Shown here piece by piece: positions 26,181 through 34,053 of a stretch of 64,000 nt of DNA. Position numbers and translations under genes: made by a program. Source of the DNA: PKWO01 sp036561005 (lineage in GTDB: Bacteria > Pseudomonadota > Gammaproteobacteria > Burkholderiales > Burkholderiaceae_D); assembly GCA_036561005.1 (NCBI GenBank), contig DATBQE010000117.1:1-64000 (forward strand). The letters are read 5' to 3'. The first letter of the stretch is position 1; each line of letters starts with the position of its first letter. Below the pieces are notes generated by a model that saw only the letters and a list, made by a program, of their open reading frames with translations, ran no database searches and was not told where the DNA came from.

Positions 26181-26303
26181 TTGGGAGGCTTGCCAAGCGT
26201 AGCGAGCGGGCCAAGGTTGAGCCGAGAAGCGCAGCCGTACTTGAGTACGGCGAGCATCGCAAGCTCAAGATTGGCCCGCGCAGTAGCTTGGCAAGCCTCC
26301 CAA
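26181..26303. repeat. Structured dispersed repeat, family A, copy 2
   Basis: 123 bp with perfect 18-bp terminal arms: TTGGGAGGCTTGCCAAGC (26181-26198) and its complement at 26286-26303. Inside, GCGGGCCAA pairs with TTGGCCCGC, TTGAGC with GCTCAA, and CCGTAC-N4-GTACGG (26235-26250) forms the apical hairpin. The core matches copies 1 and 3; the arms do not. It lies between the regulator site and pcaI. Confidence 0.85.
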
Positions 26304-26311
26304 TTGACAGT

Positions 26312-26345
26312 GGGCGATAAACGCACTAATGTTTGATGATAGAAC
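26312..26345. promoter_or_regulatory. Candidate PcaR operator in the pcaI-regulator divergent region
   Basis: A 34-bp gapless match to the pobA operator at 14137-14170, 26 positions identical, including the run CGATAAACGCAC. Unlike the pobA copy its inverted repeat is imperfect (left half CGATAA, right half reading GATGATAGAAC). The IclR-type gene starts 76 bp away, so control of both directions is likely. Confidence 0.65.
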
Positions 26346-26420
26346 ACTTTTCCAGTGTATCCACTTCCCAATCAGATGGTCAAGCCGTCCAACCCAATAA
26401 ACGTTCGCTAACCGGACACC

Positions 26421-27233
26421 ATGCCAAACACCCCAGAAAAGACCACGCTAACCATCGCCGAAGAAATCGATGCCCTGACTGGCGATCCAAGCTTCATGAC
26501 CTCGCTGGCCCGCGGCCTCGCCGTATTGACCGCATTCAGCGACCAGCGCCGCACTCTCACCATTGCGCAGATCAGCCACAAAACCGGCATCCCGCGCGCG
26601 GCAGTCCGGCGCTGCCTGCACACGTTGAAGCAACTGGGTTACGCCAGCTCGGATGCGAATAACTATTCGCTCAAGCCCAAGGTGTTGACGCTCGGCTATT
26701 CCTACCTCTCTTCCACCCCGCTGGCCGTGTCGGCGCAACCCTGCCTCGACCACATCAGCCGCACGTTGCATGAATCATGTTCTTTGGCGGTGCTGGAAAG
26801 CGGCCAGGTGTTGTATGTGGCGCGCTCTTCGACGTCGCGCATCATGTCGGTGGCACTCAATGTCGGCAGCCGCCTCCCCGCCTATTGCACATCATTGGGC
26901 CGCGCGATTCTGGCGTTCTTGCCGGAGGCCGACTTGGAGAACTATTTCGAACATACCGAACTGCGCGCCTACACGGAGCAAACGGTGGTCTCGCAAAAAC
27001 GCCTGCGCGAAATTCTCGCCGGCGTGCGCCTTGCGGGTTATGCCGTGCTCGAGGAAGAGTTGGAAGTCGGTCTGCGATCGATCGCCGTACCGGTGCGCGG
27101 CGCATCGGGAAATATCGTGGCGGCGCTCAATATCGGTGCGCAGGCAACACGCGTCACGCGCGCGCAAATGGAGCAGGAGTTCTTGCCGTTGCTGTTGAAA
27201 GGCTCGCAAGAGCTTTCGGCGTTGCTGCCTTAG
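26421..27233 (+). CDS. pcaR: IclR-family regulator of the pca/pob genes (PcaR/PcaU/PobR type)
   Basis: 270 aa. The N-terminal winged helix-turn-helix covers about residues 28-90 (SLARGLAVLTAF, LTIAQISHKTGIPRAAVRRCLHTLKQLGYA). The effector-binding domain includes RIMSVALNVGSRLPAYCTSLGRAILAFLP. This matches regulators activated by 3-oxoadipate, protocatechuate or 4-hydroxybenzoate. It is divergent from pcaI; the two shared operators make it the likely controller of pca, pobA and the binding-protein gene. Which subfamily name is correct cannot be decided from sequence alone. Confidence 0.85.
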   Translation: MPNTPEKTTLTIAEEIDALTGDPSFMTSLARGLAVLTAFSDQRRTLTIAQISHKTGIPRAAVRRCLHTLKQLGYASSDANNYSLKPKVLTLGYSYLSSTPLAVSAQPCLDHISRTLHESCSLAVLESGQVLYVARSSTSRIMSVALNVGSRLPAYCTSLGRAILAFLPEADLENYFEHTELRAYTEQTVVSQKRLREILAGVRLAGYAVLEEELEVGLRSIAVPVRGASGNIVAALNIGAQATRVTRAQMEQEFLPLLLKGSQELSALLP

Positions 27234-27274
27234 AGCCTGTTTATGATCGCCGCCAGTTTGCGTTCCCGCGCCAA

Positions 27275-27295
27275 GCCAATAGCTGGACTATTGGC
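27275..27295. terminator. Hairpin after the IclR regulator gene
   Basis: GCCAATAG and CTATTGGC pair exactly around CTGGA, 41 bp past the regulator stop and before the convergent litR gene. There is no T-tract on either side, so it is a weak terminator candidate. Confidence 0.4.
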
Positions 27296-27444
27296 GCGAA
27301 GTGGGGACACAAAATGGCAGCGAATTGTGTGCCAGCATCCGCGTAGGCCGACGGTACAAATTGGATTTATTGCCGGCAAACAGAAACCCCGGTTGGCATA
27401 ATCCTTCCTTTCAAATTTCTGGCCGGTCTGGTGAAATATCCGGG

Positions 27445-28461
27445 CTAGGCCGGCAACGGCAAGCCTTCGGTCACGGCAATGCGCTCCAGAGCACGCTCGA
27501 GGGTTGCGCGCGCTACCGAGGTTGCCAACCCGATTTCCTTGTGCAACAGTTCATCGGCCTGGCTACGTGCTTCGCAGCGCGCACTATAACGTTCGAAGCT
27601 GTGCAGCATGCGCAGAATGTCCACCAGGTGTCGTGGACACTCGCAGTACACCGAATTGGCGGCTTGCAGTATGCGTTCAAGAGCAAGATCGTCGAACCGC
27701 ACCGGCGCGGTGACGTCGGCCACCAGACGCGTTGCAGTCTCGCCCGGCGCGCCTTGCGCCATGGCCGATTGGCACAGGGTTTCCACTTCGTTTTGATCGG
27801 TCGGCGTGCGCGCCACCATGAAACCTGCTTCGCGCAGGCGGCGCACGGTATCATGGCGCGCGAAACGGTACAGCACCAGGCCGCTCGAGGCATTAATCCT
27901 GCGCTGCATTTTGCTCAATTCGTCCACATCGACGTCGGCCATCTCGGTCAGTTCGACGACCAGCAGATCCGCAGCAACGGCATTGGCCGCTGCCTCGAAC
28001 GCACCCACAGCAGGAAAATATTTCACCACTTCGATCCGGCCTGAGTGCCGTGTGATGCCGGCCAGGCTTCCGCCCATGCGCTCGGCCACAATAACAACAC
28101 GCAGCTTGCGAAGGTTGCCCACCAATTCGCGCCCACCTATTACGCCCTTGCCGGAAGATTGGGCAACAACCAACATCTCGGCCAGTTCCCTGCGCGACAA
28201 ATGCGCGATCGCACCGATCGGGTTACCCAGATCGACAAGCTGCTTGATGACGCTCAGCCGTTTGACTTCCTCGAGCGAATATTCGCGGTGGCCGCGCAGC
28301 GAGCGTTCAGGGCTCACAACGGCATAGCGGCGCTCCCACACACGCAGAGTTTCTACCGGAACGCCGGACAGCCGCGCTGCAGCGCCGCTCCGATAGGTCG
28401 GCCCGGAGGGCGCACCGTCATTGTCTTGCTGGTCTTCTGAAGGCTCCGCGGAATTTGACAT
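27445..28461 (-). CDS. MerR-family regulator, LitR/CarH-like, of the photolyase cluster
   Basis: 338 aa. The MerR DNA-binding domain spans about residues 22-92 (TYRSGAAARLSGVPVETLRVWERRY, then HREYSLEEVKRLSVIKQL). The C-terminal half looks like a Rossmann-type domain (LRKLRVVIVAERMGG, AADLLVVELTEMADVDVDEL). I do not find the DxHxxG cobalamin motif of light-sensing CarH, so it may be of the class that lacks bound B12. It is divergent from a photolyase-folE operon, the usual target of LitR proteins. The shared promoter region holds GGTACAA/TTGTACC. Confidence 0.75.
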   Translation of the reverse strand: MSNSAEPSEDQQDNDGAPSGPTYRSGAAARLSGVPVETLRVWERRYAVVSPERSLRGHREYSLEEVKRLSVIKQLVDLGNPIGAIAHLSRRELAEMLVVAQSSGKGVIGGRELVGNLRKLRVVIVAERMGGSLAGITRHSGRIEVVKYFPAVGAFEAAANAVAADLLVVELTEMADVDVDELSKMQRRINASSGLVLYRFARHDTVRRLREAGFMVARTPTDQNEVETLCQSAMAQGAPGETATRLVADVTAPVRFDDLALERILQAANSVYCECPRHLVDILRMLHSFERYSARCEARSQADELLHKEIGLATSVARATLERALERIAVTEGLPLPA

Positions 28462-28477
28462 CGCACTCTCCTGAACT

Positions 28478-28510
28478 GGTACAAAATATAATATGACCAG
28501 GAATTGTACC
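28478..28510. promoter_or_regulatory. Candidate LitR operator in the divergent promoter region
   Basis: GGTACAA (28478-28484) and TTGTACC (28504-28510) form an inverted repeat with a 19-bp AT-rich spacer containing TATAAT. TGTACA-like half-sites are described for LitR/PplR proteins, though with a shorter spacer. A second hairpin, GCGCTCC-TAA-GGAGCGC (28594-28610), lies downstream in the leader of the HiPIP gene. Confidence 0.5.
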
Positions 28511-28658
28511 GTAAAAATTCGATAAATGATGGTTCAATACATGGACAACATGAGATATTTCCACTAACGTGAACGGTCTCGATGGCCTAACCAGCGCTCC
28601 TAAGGAGCGCACCAGCGCGCCATAGACATTCATAAACCACGCATCCAGGAGCATCAAC

Positions 28659-28967
28659 ATGACAACTCGACGCCAATTTTTCCGCAGTTCCCTGCCGGCC
28701 GTGCTGCTTCTATCCTCTTCCCGCCTGGCTTTGTCTGAACCGGCCAAACTGGAAGAGACCGACCCAACCGCCACCGCCCTTGGCTACAAACACGATGCAA
28801 CAAAAGTTAACGGGAAGAAATTTCCTATCTACGCGGCCGGCCACGCTTGCGGAAACTGCCAGCTTTACCAGGGCAAGGCCGGCGACGCGTGGGGTGCATG
28901 TGCAGTGATGGGTGGCAAACAAGTCAACGCCAAAGGATGGTGTTCGGCCTGGGCAAAGAAGGCTTGA
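28659..28967 (+). CDS. High-potential iron-sulfur protein (HiPIP)
   Basis: 102 aa. The N-terminus TTRRQFFRSSLPAVLLLSSSRLA is a twin-arginine-type signal, so the folded protein should reach the periplasm. Four Cys in the HiPIP pattern (CGNCQLYQG, WGACAVMGG, GWCSAW) bind one [4Fe-4S] cluster. AGGAGC precedes the ATG. HiPIPs are soluble one-electron carriers; being first in a photolyase operon is unusual, and the redox partner is not evident. The next gene starts 6 nt after the stop. Confidence 0.9.
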   Translation: MTTRRQFFRSSLPAVLLLSSSRLALSEPAKLEETDPTATALGYKHDATKVNGKKFPIYAAGHACGNCQLYQGKAGDAWGACAVMGGKQVNAKGWCSAWAKKA

Positions 28968-28973
28968 CGACAC

Positions 28974-29708
28974 ATGATGCAATCCGAACGGGAAACCAGC
29001 GCACAGGTGGTCGAAGCAACGCCCGGGTGCGCGATCGTGATCGGCGCAAGCGGCGGCATCGGTGGCGCGCTGCTTGAGCGGATAAAGGGTGATGCACGCT
29101 ACACCGAAGTATTTGCCCTTTCCCGCAGCGGCCCAATTGCCATTGACCTGCTGGATCAGGCAAGCATCGCTGAGGCGGCAGGCACCATTGCCCGCAGCGG
29201 CTTGCCGGCACGATTGATCATTGATGCAACCGGCGCTCTGGACGGCGAAGGATGTGTCGCGGAAAAGAGCTTGCGCCAACTGGACGCGACCGCGATGGCC
29301 AACGCCTTTGCAATCAACGCAATCGGCCCGGCACTGCTGCTTAATTATTTTCATGGCTTGATGCCGCGCGATGGCAGGAGCGTATTTGCCACGCTCTCGG
29401 CGCGGGTTGGCAGCATCGGTGACAACAAGCTGGGCGGCTGGTTCAGCTACCGCGCGTCGAAGGCGGCACTCAACCAGATCGTGCGCACTGCAGCCGTGGA
29501 ACTGCGGCGCACACGACCGCAGGCGGTTTGCGTCGCGCTGCACCCCGGCACCGTGGCTACACGACTCTCCAGCAAGTATGCCAATGGCGCGCACGAGGTC
29601 CAGACTCCAACCGTTGCCGCTGGCCGGCTGCTCGACGTTGTCGATCAGTTGACGCCGGCACATTCGGGCGGCTTTTTCGATCATCGCGGCGAGGCAATTG
29701 AATGGTAG
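28974..29708 (+). CDS. Short-chain dehydrogenase/reductase
   Basis: 244 aa Rossmann-fold SDR. The NAD(P) motif is AIVIGASGGIGGALLERI (about residues 20-37) and the catalytic YxxxK is in FSYRASKAALNQ, with the Ser upstream in TLSARVGS. It resembles the C-factor-like branch of SDRs often found next to FeS photolyases. The substrate is unknown. Its last codons overlap the start of the 54-aa DUF2256 gene by 7 bp. Confidence 0.85.
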   Translation: MMQSERETSAQVVEATPGCAIVIGASGGIGGALLERIKGDARYTEVFALSRSGPIAIDLLDQASIAEAAGTIARSGLPARLIIDATGALDGEGCVAEKSLRQLDATAMANAFAINAIGPALLLNYFHGLMPRDGRSVFATLSARVGSIGDNKLGGWFSYRASKAALNQIVRTAAVELRRTRPQAVCVALHPGTVATRLSSKYANGAHEVQTPTVAAGRLLDVVDQLTPAHSGGFFDHRGEAIEW

Positions 29709-29866
29709 CAAACCGACGTCGCGCATCGAACAAGTCCATGCTGCCGAGCAAAGTCTGTGCGGCATGTGCCCTGCCGTTTACCTGGCGCCGCAAGTGGCAA
29801 CGTGTGTGGGACGACGTCAAATATTGCTCTGACCGCTGCCGGGCGGCCAAGCGAGCGGCGCCATGA
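29702..29866 (+). CDS. DUF2256 small zinc-ribbon-like protein
   Basis: 54 aa, MVANRRRASNKSM at the start. The DUF2256 core is KVCAACALPFTWRRKW followed by WDDVKYCSDRCRAAK, with Cys pairs (CxxC and CxxxC) likely to bind a metal. It sits exactly where DUF2256 genes occur in other bacteria, directly before a cryptochrome/photolyase-like gene, with ATGA overlap to that gene and 7-bp overlap to the SDR. The function is unknown; the tight coupling suggests it acts with the photolyase or its flavin/FeS cofactor. Confidence 0.85.
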   Translation: MVANRRRASNKSMLPSKVCAACALPFTWRRKWQRVWDDVKYCSDRCRAAKRAAP

Positions 29867-31389
29867 CTACCTTGCGATTGATATTGGGCGATCAACTCAA
29901 TCCAAGCCATAGCTGGTTTGCACGCCCACGCGCGGACGTCGTGTACGTCATGATGGAAGTGCGCCAGGAGACCGACTACGTCCTGCACCATGCACAAAAG
30001 ATTCTGGCCATCTTCGCCGCCATGCGGCACTTCGCCCAGGAACTGCAGCGCGCAGGACATCGTGTGCACTACCTGCGCATTGGTGCGGCAGAAAATCGAC
30101 TGTCGATCATCGGCAATCTGGAACAATGCATCGCCAGTTTCGGCGCAACGCGATTTGAATATCAGGAGCCGGACGAATGGCGTCTTGACGCCCAGCTTGC
30201 AGACTATTGCAAGACGTTGAACATACCGTCGCAAATGGTTGCGAGCGAACATTTCTTTACTGCGCGCAGCGATGCGGCGGACCTGTTCAAGACCAGAAAA
30301 ACCTGGCTGATGGAACATTTCTATCGCCACATGCGCACAACCCACAAGATATTGCTGGACGAGGGGAAACCGGTAGGCGGCCAATGGAACTTCGACCATG
30401 AAAATCGCAAGGCATGGCCGGGTCTTCCTGCGCAACCGGCCGACTGGCGAACCGGGCACAATCACACAGACCTTTGGCACGAAATAACCGAGGCCGGCGT
30501 CAAGAGCTTCGGCAATCCGAAAGCCGAGGCGCTGCCCTGGCCGCTCGGGCGCGACGAGGCGCGCAGGCATCTCGACGCCTTCATCGCCCACGCACTCCCG
30601 CACTTTGGCGAATTCCAGGATGCCATGAGCGAACAGGCCGAGCGGCTGTTTCATTCCCTGCTCTCGTTTGCCCTCAACACCAAAATGCTCGCCCCGCAAC
30701 AAGTTGTCGCGCGCGCCGAGCAGGCATGGCGCGAGGGCAAAGCACCGCTTGCGGCGGTCGAAGGATTCATCCGTCAAATATTGGGTTGGCGCGAATTCGT
30801 GCGCGGGTTCTACTGGGCACACATGCCGGACTATGTCCACGCCAATCACTTTGAGAATACGCTGCCGTTACCGCAATGGTTCTGGACCGGCGAAACAAAA
30901 ATGCGCTGCGTTGCGAAGGCCATCGGCAATTCTCTCGACAATGCGCACGCACACCACATTCAGCGACTGATGGTGATCGGCAATTTTTCACTGCTGGCGG
31001 GCCTTGCGCCGGAAGCAGTACATCGCTGGTACCTGGGCGTCTACATCGACGCCTTCGAATGGGTAGAGTTGCCCAACACCCTGGGCATGAGCCAGTTCGC
31101 CGATGGCGGCACACTGGCGACAAAGCCATATGTTTCGAGCGCCGCCTACATCAATCGCATGAGCGATTCATGCAAGCATTGTCACTATCAAAAAAATGAG
31201 CGCGTCGGGGAACGCGCCTGCCCGTTCAATGCGCTGTATTGGGATTTCTTCGATCGCCACGCTGCGCAATTGCAGGGCAACCAGAGATTGGGGCTGGTCT
31301 ACCGCCAATTGAAGGACATGAACGCGGAGGCGAAACAAACCCTACGCGAGCGCGCAACGACATTACGTAACGAAATCGAAACGCTTTAG
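29863..31389 (+). CDS. Iron-sulfur (6-4) photolyase / bacterial cryptochrome B
   Basis: 508 aa of the FeS-BCP (PhrB/CryB) class. Cys349, Cys437, Cys440 and Cys453 match the four [4Fe-4S] ligands of Agrobacterium PhrB with an offset of one residue, and the His-His pair 364-365 (AHAHHIQRLM) matches its catalytic histidines. The N-terminal Rossmann domain (LRLILGDQLNP) would hold the lumazine antenna. It probably repairs (6-4) photoproducts with light, or signals blue light. All key residues are present. Confidence 0.92.
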   Translation: MTTLRLILGDQLNPSHSWFARPRADVVYVMMEVRQETDYVLHHAQKILAIFAAMRHFAQELQRAGHRVHYLRIGAAENRLSIIGNLEQCIASFGATRFEYQEPDEWRLDAQLADYCKTLNIPSQMVASEHFFTARSDAADLFKTRKTWLMEHFYRHMRTTHKILLDEGKPVGGQWNFDHENRKAWPGLPAQPADWRTGHNHTDLWHEITEAGVKSFGNPKAEALPWPLGRDEARRHLDAFIAHALPHFGEFQDAMSEQAERLFHSLLSFALNTKMLAPQQVVARAEQAWREGKAPLAAVEGFIRQILGWREFVRGFYWAHMPDYVHANHFENTLPLPQWFWTGETKMRCVAKAIGNSLDNAHAHHIQRLMVIGNFSLLAGLAPEAVHRWYLGVYIDAFEWVELPNTLGMSQFADGGTLATKPYVSSAAYINRMSDSCKHCHYQKNERVGERACPFNALYWDFFDRHAAQLQGNQRLGLVYRQLKDMNAEAKQTLRERATTLRNEIETL

Positions 31390-31430
31390 GGCTGGCCGGC
31401 CAAACACTACTTATTGAATTTTACAAGATC

Positions 31431-32159
31431 ATGTCAAAACAAAACCTGCAGTTGTCAAAGATTGATCCGGCGCGCGCCAAGCTGACCGTATCGGACCGCA
31501 TACGTCAACGTTTGGTATCGTCAAGAAAGCGCTTTCACGCCAACGACAATATCGCCGAATTCATTGAACCCGGCGAACTCGATGAACTGCATGCAGAGGT
31601 CGAATCCAAAATGCTCGGCGTGCTCGATAGCCTCGTCATCGATACCGCGAACGACCATAACACCAGGGAAACCGCGCGCCGCATCAGCAAGATGTACCTC
31701 GACGAAATATTCCGCGGGCGCTACCACGCGCAACCGACGATCACGGAATTCCCCAACGCCGAGCGGCTCAACGAACTCATGATCGTCGGCCCCATCACCG
31801 TGCGCAGCGCCTGCAGCCATCATTTCTGCCCGGTCATCGGCAAGATGTGGATAGGCGTGCTGCCCAACGAAGACACCAACGTCATCGGGCTATCGAAATA
31901 TGCGCGCCTCACGGAGTGGGTCATGGGCCGGCCGCAAATCCAGGAAGAGGCCGTCGTGCAACTGGCCGACTTGATCGAGCAAAAAACCAAGCCCGACGGG
32001 CTCGCTATCGTCATGGAGGCCACCCACTACTGCATGTCGTGGCGTGGTGTAAAAGACCTGGACAGTCAAATGGTCAATTCCGTCATGCGCGGCGCTTTCC
32101 AGAAGAGTGCTATCCTGAGACAGGAGTTTCTCGCACTGCTGCCAAAAAAATCTGCATGA
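31431..32159 (+). CDS. folE: GTP cyclohydrolase I (FolE)
   Basis: 242 aa. It makes 7,8-dihydroneopterin triphosphate from GTP. The zinc site is in VRSACSHHFCPVIGK and MEATHYCMSWRG, and the GTP site in VIGLSKYARLTEWVMGRPQIQE. Light-induced folE next to photolyase genes is a known theme, since pterin or related chromophores serve as antenna. An N-terminal extension of about 40 residues precedes the catalytic core. It lies 41 nt after the photolyase stop. Confidence 0.93.
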   Translation: MSKQNLQLSKIDPARAKLTVSDRIRQRLVSSRKRFHANDNIAEFIEPGELDELHAEVESKMLGVLDSLVIDTANDHNTRETARRISKMYLDEIFRGRYHAQPTITEFPNAERLNELMIVGPITVRSACSHHFCPVIGKMWIGVLPNEDTNVIGLSKYARLTEWVMGRPQIQEEAVVQLADLIEQKTKPDGLAIVMEATHYCMSWRGVKDLDSQMVNSVMRGAFQKSAILRQEFLALLPKKSA

Positions 32160-32277
32160 GAACACAACTACGGATCCGCATGAGATGGCCAAACAACCAA
32201 CGCAGGCGCACAGCTCAAGGCGGCGCGCCGCGAATTTCGCTGCGCCGCAAGCGGTTGCCGGAAAGTGAAGCGGCATC

Positions 32278-33186
32278 ATGCGCATATTGATCACAGGCGG
32301 CACCGGGTTGATCGGGCGCGCACTCTGTGGCGCGCTGCTGGAGGCTGGGCACCAGGTCACGGTATTGAGCCGGTTCCCGCAATCGGTCCACGGAAAATGC
32401 GGACCAAACGTCAGCATCTTTTCCGGCCTGGATCAATGGAGCGCAGACACGGCATTCGACGCCGTCATCAATCTGGCCGGCGCACCCATTGTCGATGCGC
32501 CCTGGACTGCCGCGCGCCGCAAGATGCTATGGGACAGCAGAGTAACACTGACCGAAAGGCTGGTTGAGAAAATTGCCGCCAGCCGCACCAAACCCGCCGT
32601 GCTGCTGAGCGGATCTGCAATCGGCTTTTATGGCGATTGCGGCGACGATTCAATCATCGAGTCGCACAAACAGGGCAGCGACTTTGCAGCGCAACTTTGC
32701 GCCGCATGGGAGGCCGCGGCGCAGCAAGCCAGCGCCGCAGGGGTGAGGGTCTGCCTGCTGCGTACGGGCGTAGTGTTGTCCGCCTCGGGCGGCTTCCTCG
32801 AACGTATGCCGCTGCCATTCAAACTAGGCCTCGGTGCGCGCCTCGGCAACGGCCGCCAATCGCTGAGCTGGATTCATATCGACGACTTCGTGGCAATGAC
32901 CTTGAAAATGCTGGACGACACGCGCGCGTCGGGCGCCATCAACATGGCAGCGCCACAGCCCGTGACCAACAATGAATTCACGCAAAAACTTGCCGCCGCC
33001 TTGCATCGACCCGCATTCCTGGCAGCGCCCGGCTTCGTGATCAAGGCAATATTCGGCGCACGGTCAATTCTTCTGCTCGGAGGGCAACGTGTATTGCCTG
33101 AGAAACTGCAGTCCTTGGGGTATCGCTTCAAATTCGCCGGCGTTGACGAGGCGTTAAAGGAAGTGGTAACAGCGCTTGCGAAGTAA
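32278..33186 (+). CDS. TIGR01777-family NAD-dependent epimerase-like protein (YfcH type)
   Basis: 302 aa atypical SDR. The N-terminal NAD motif is LITGGTGLIGRALCGALLEAGH and the signature blocks include NLAGAPI, LLSGSAIGFYGDCGDD and SWIHIDDFVAM. The family has no proven reaction, but it recurs in LitR-controlled light clusters with phr and folE. The 118 bp before it hold only short Arg-rich frames that I do not accept as genes. Confidence 0.85.
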   Translation: MRILITGGTGLIGRALCGALLEAGHQVTVLSRFPQSVHGKCGPNVSIFSGLDQWSADTAFDAVINLAGAPIVDAPWTAARRKMLWDSRVTLTERLVEKIAASRTKPAVLLSGSAIGFYGDCGDDSIIESHKQGSDFAAQLCAAWEAAAQQASAAGVRVCLLRTGVVLSASGGFLERMPLPFKLGLGARLGNGRQSLSWIHIDDFVAMTLKMLDDTRASGAINMAAPQPVTNNEFTQKLAAALHRPAFLAAPGFVIKAIFGARSILLLGGQRVLPEKLQSLGYRFKFAGVDEALKEVVTALAK

Positions 33187-33265
33187 TTGCGGCAAGCGCC
33201 AGCCTGGGCAACGGTGCCCACGCCACCGACACTGACAAAGACCGAAAGTCAATTTAATTCGAATC

Positions 33266-33589
33266 TTACAACCTGACTGACCCTGTCTTCAAGCCAGACG
33301 TGTCTTCGATGCGGCGCATTTGAAATATCAGAGTTGGGTTCCGATGCCGATGACGATGCGCCGAAATAATTCGGCCCAAACGTTGGTATTTGTCATTGCG
33401 CTTCAAAATCCATTCCAAAATGTGGAAAAACGAAAAGAACACAACCACCGCGATACCCAACGCGAGCTTCCAACCAAAGGGGAACGCCAGGATAGGAAAA
33501 AGAAATAAAGCGAGCGTACCCGCCAGGCAGCCCGCATTGTTGAGGCAATCATAATATCGAATGTCGGCACGTGAAACGCCCCCCGCCAA
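33266..33589 (-). CDS. Hypothetical small membrane protein
   Basis: 107 aa read from a TTG. Two hydrophobic segments (about residues 21-39 and 43-61) are followed by a basic His/Arg-rich tail. No family is recognised and no clear ribosome binding site is seen. It lies in a gene-poor, AT-richer stretch, so it may be a remnant. Confidence 0.4.
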   Translation of the reverse strand: MAGGVSRADIRYYDCLNNAGCLAGTLALFLFPILAFPFGWKLALGIAVVVFFSFFHILEWILKRNDKYQRLGRIISAHRHRHRNPTLIFQMRRIEDTSGLKTGSVRL

Positions 33590-33606
33590 ACATCATTCGA
33601 GTGGTC

Positions 33607-34053
33607 CTACTCAATTTTGGCTGACGCGACGATAGACACAGGAATGTCGCTGCGAGGAGCAAAGCTGAAGCAACTGGCTCGAATCTCGACTTCTATCGTG
33701 TCATGTGCGTTTTTACCGAATGTGATGGACAGACTTCTCATCTCCAACACATCGTCGCCATTCCTCCAGAACACACTTTCTCCAACTGCAAAGCCGCTGT
33801 CGCTGAAAAAGTCACGTGAAAATGCCAAGCCTGTCAGGCCGTCAGGTGCCAATATATCCCCAACGTTCAAGCAGTTAATCGCCACGCCACCAAGTGAATC
33901 GTCAGACGAATCCGACAAAATATCGACTAGGGCATGAGGGGGACGCTCATCGGGAAAATATCGAAACGTAAGCTTGATGTCTCCGAGTGGCACCACCTGA
34001 TCGGCTATCGTCAACTTTCCTGGCATGATGAAATTTCCTGTGAGCGGCATCAA
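33607..34053 (-). CDS. Hypothetical soluble protein
   Basis: 148 aa (139 if the second ATG, MPGKLTIAD, is used). Acidic, with a beta-rich look (KLTIADQVVPLGDIKLTFRYF, SFAPRSDIPVSIVASAKIE) and no signal peptide or membrane segment. The coding seems real because the frame is long and the composition is protein-like, but I recognise no family. The local base composition is lower in GC than flanking genes, which may mean acquisition by transfer. Confidence 0.5.
   Translation of the reverse strand: MMPLTGNFIMPGKLTIADQVVPLGDIKLTFRYFPDERPPHALVDILSDSSDDSLGGVAINCLNVGDILAPDGLTGLAFSRDFFSDSGFAVGESVFWRNGDDVLEMRSLSITFGKNAHDTIEVEIRASCFSFAPRSDIPVSIVASAKIE

Noticed and set aside
32156..32290. 44-codon Arg-rich ORF between folE and the TIGR01777 gene
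   Set aside because: It overlaps both neighbours, has no family match and no clear SD; a 27-codon frame inside it is no better.
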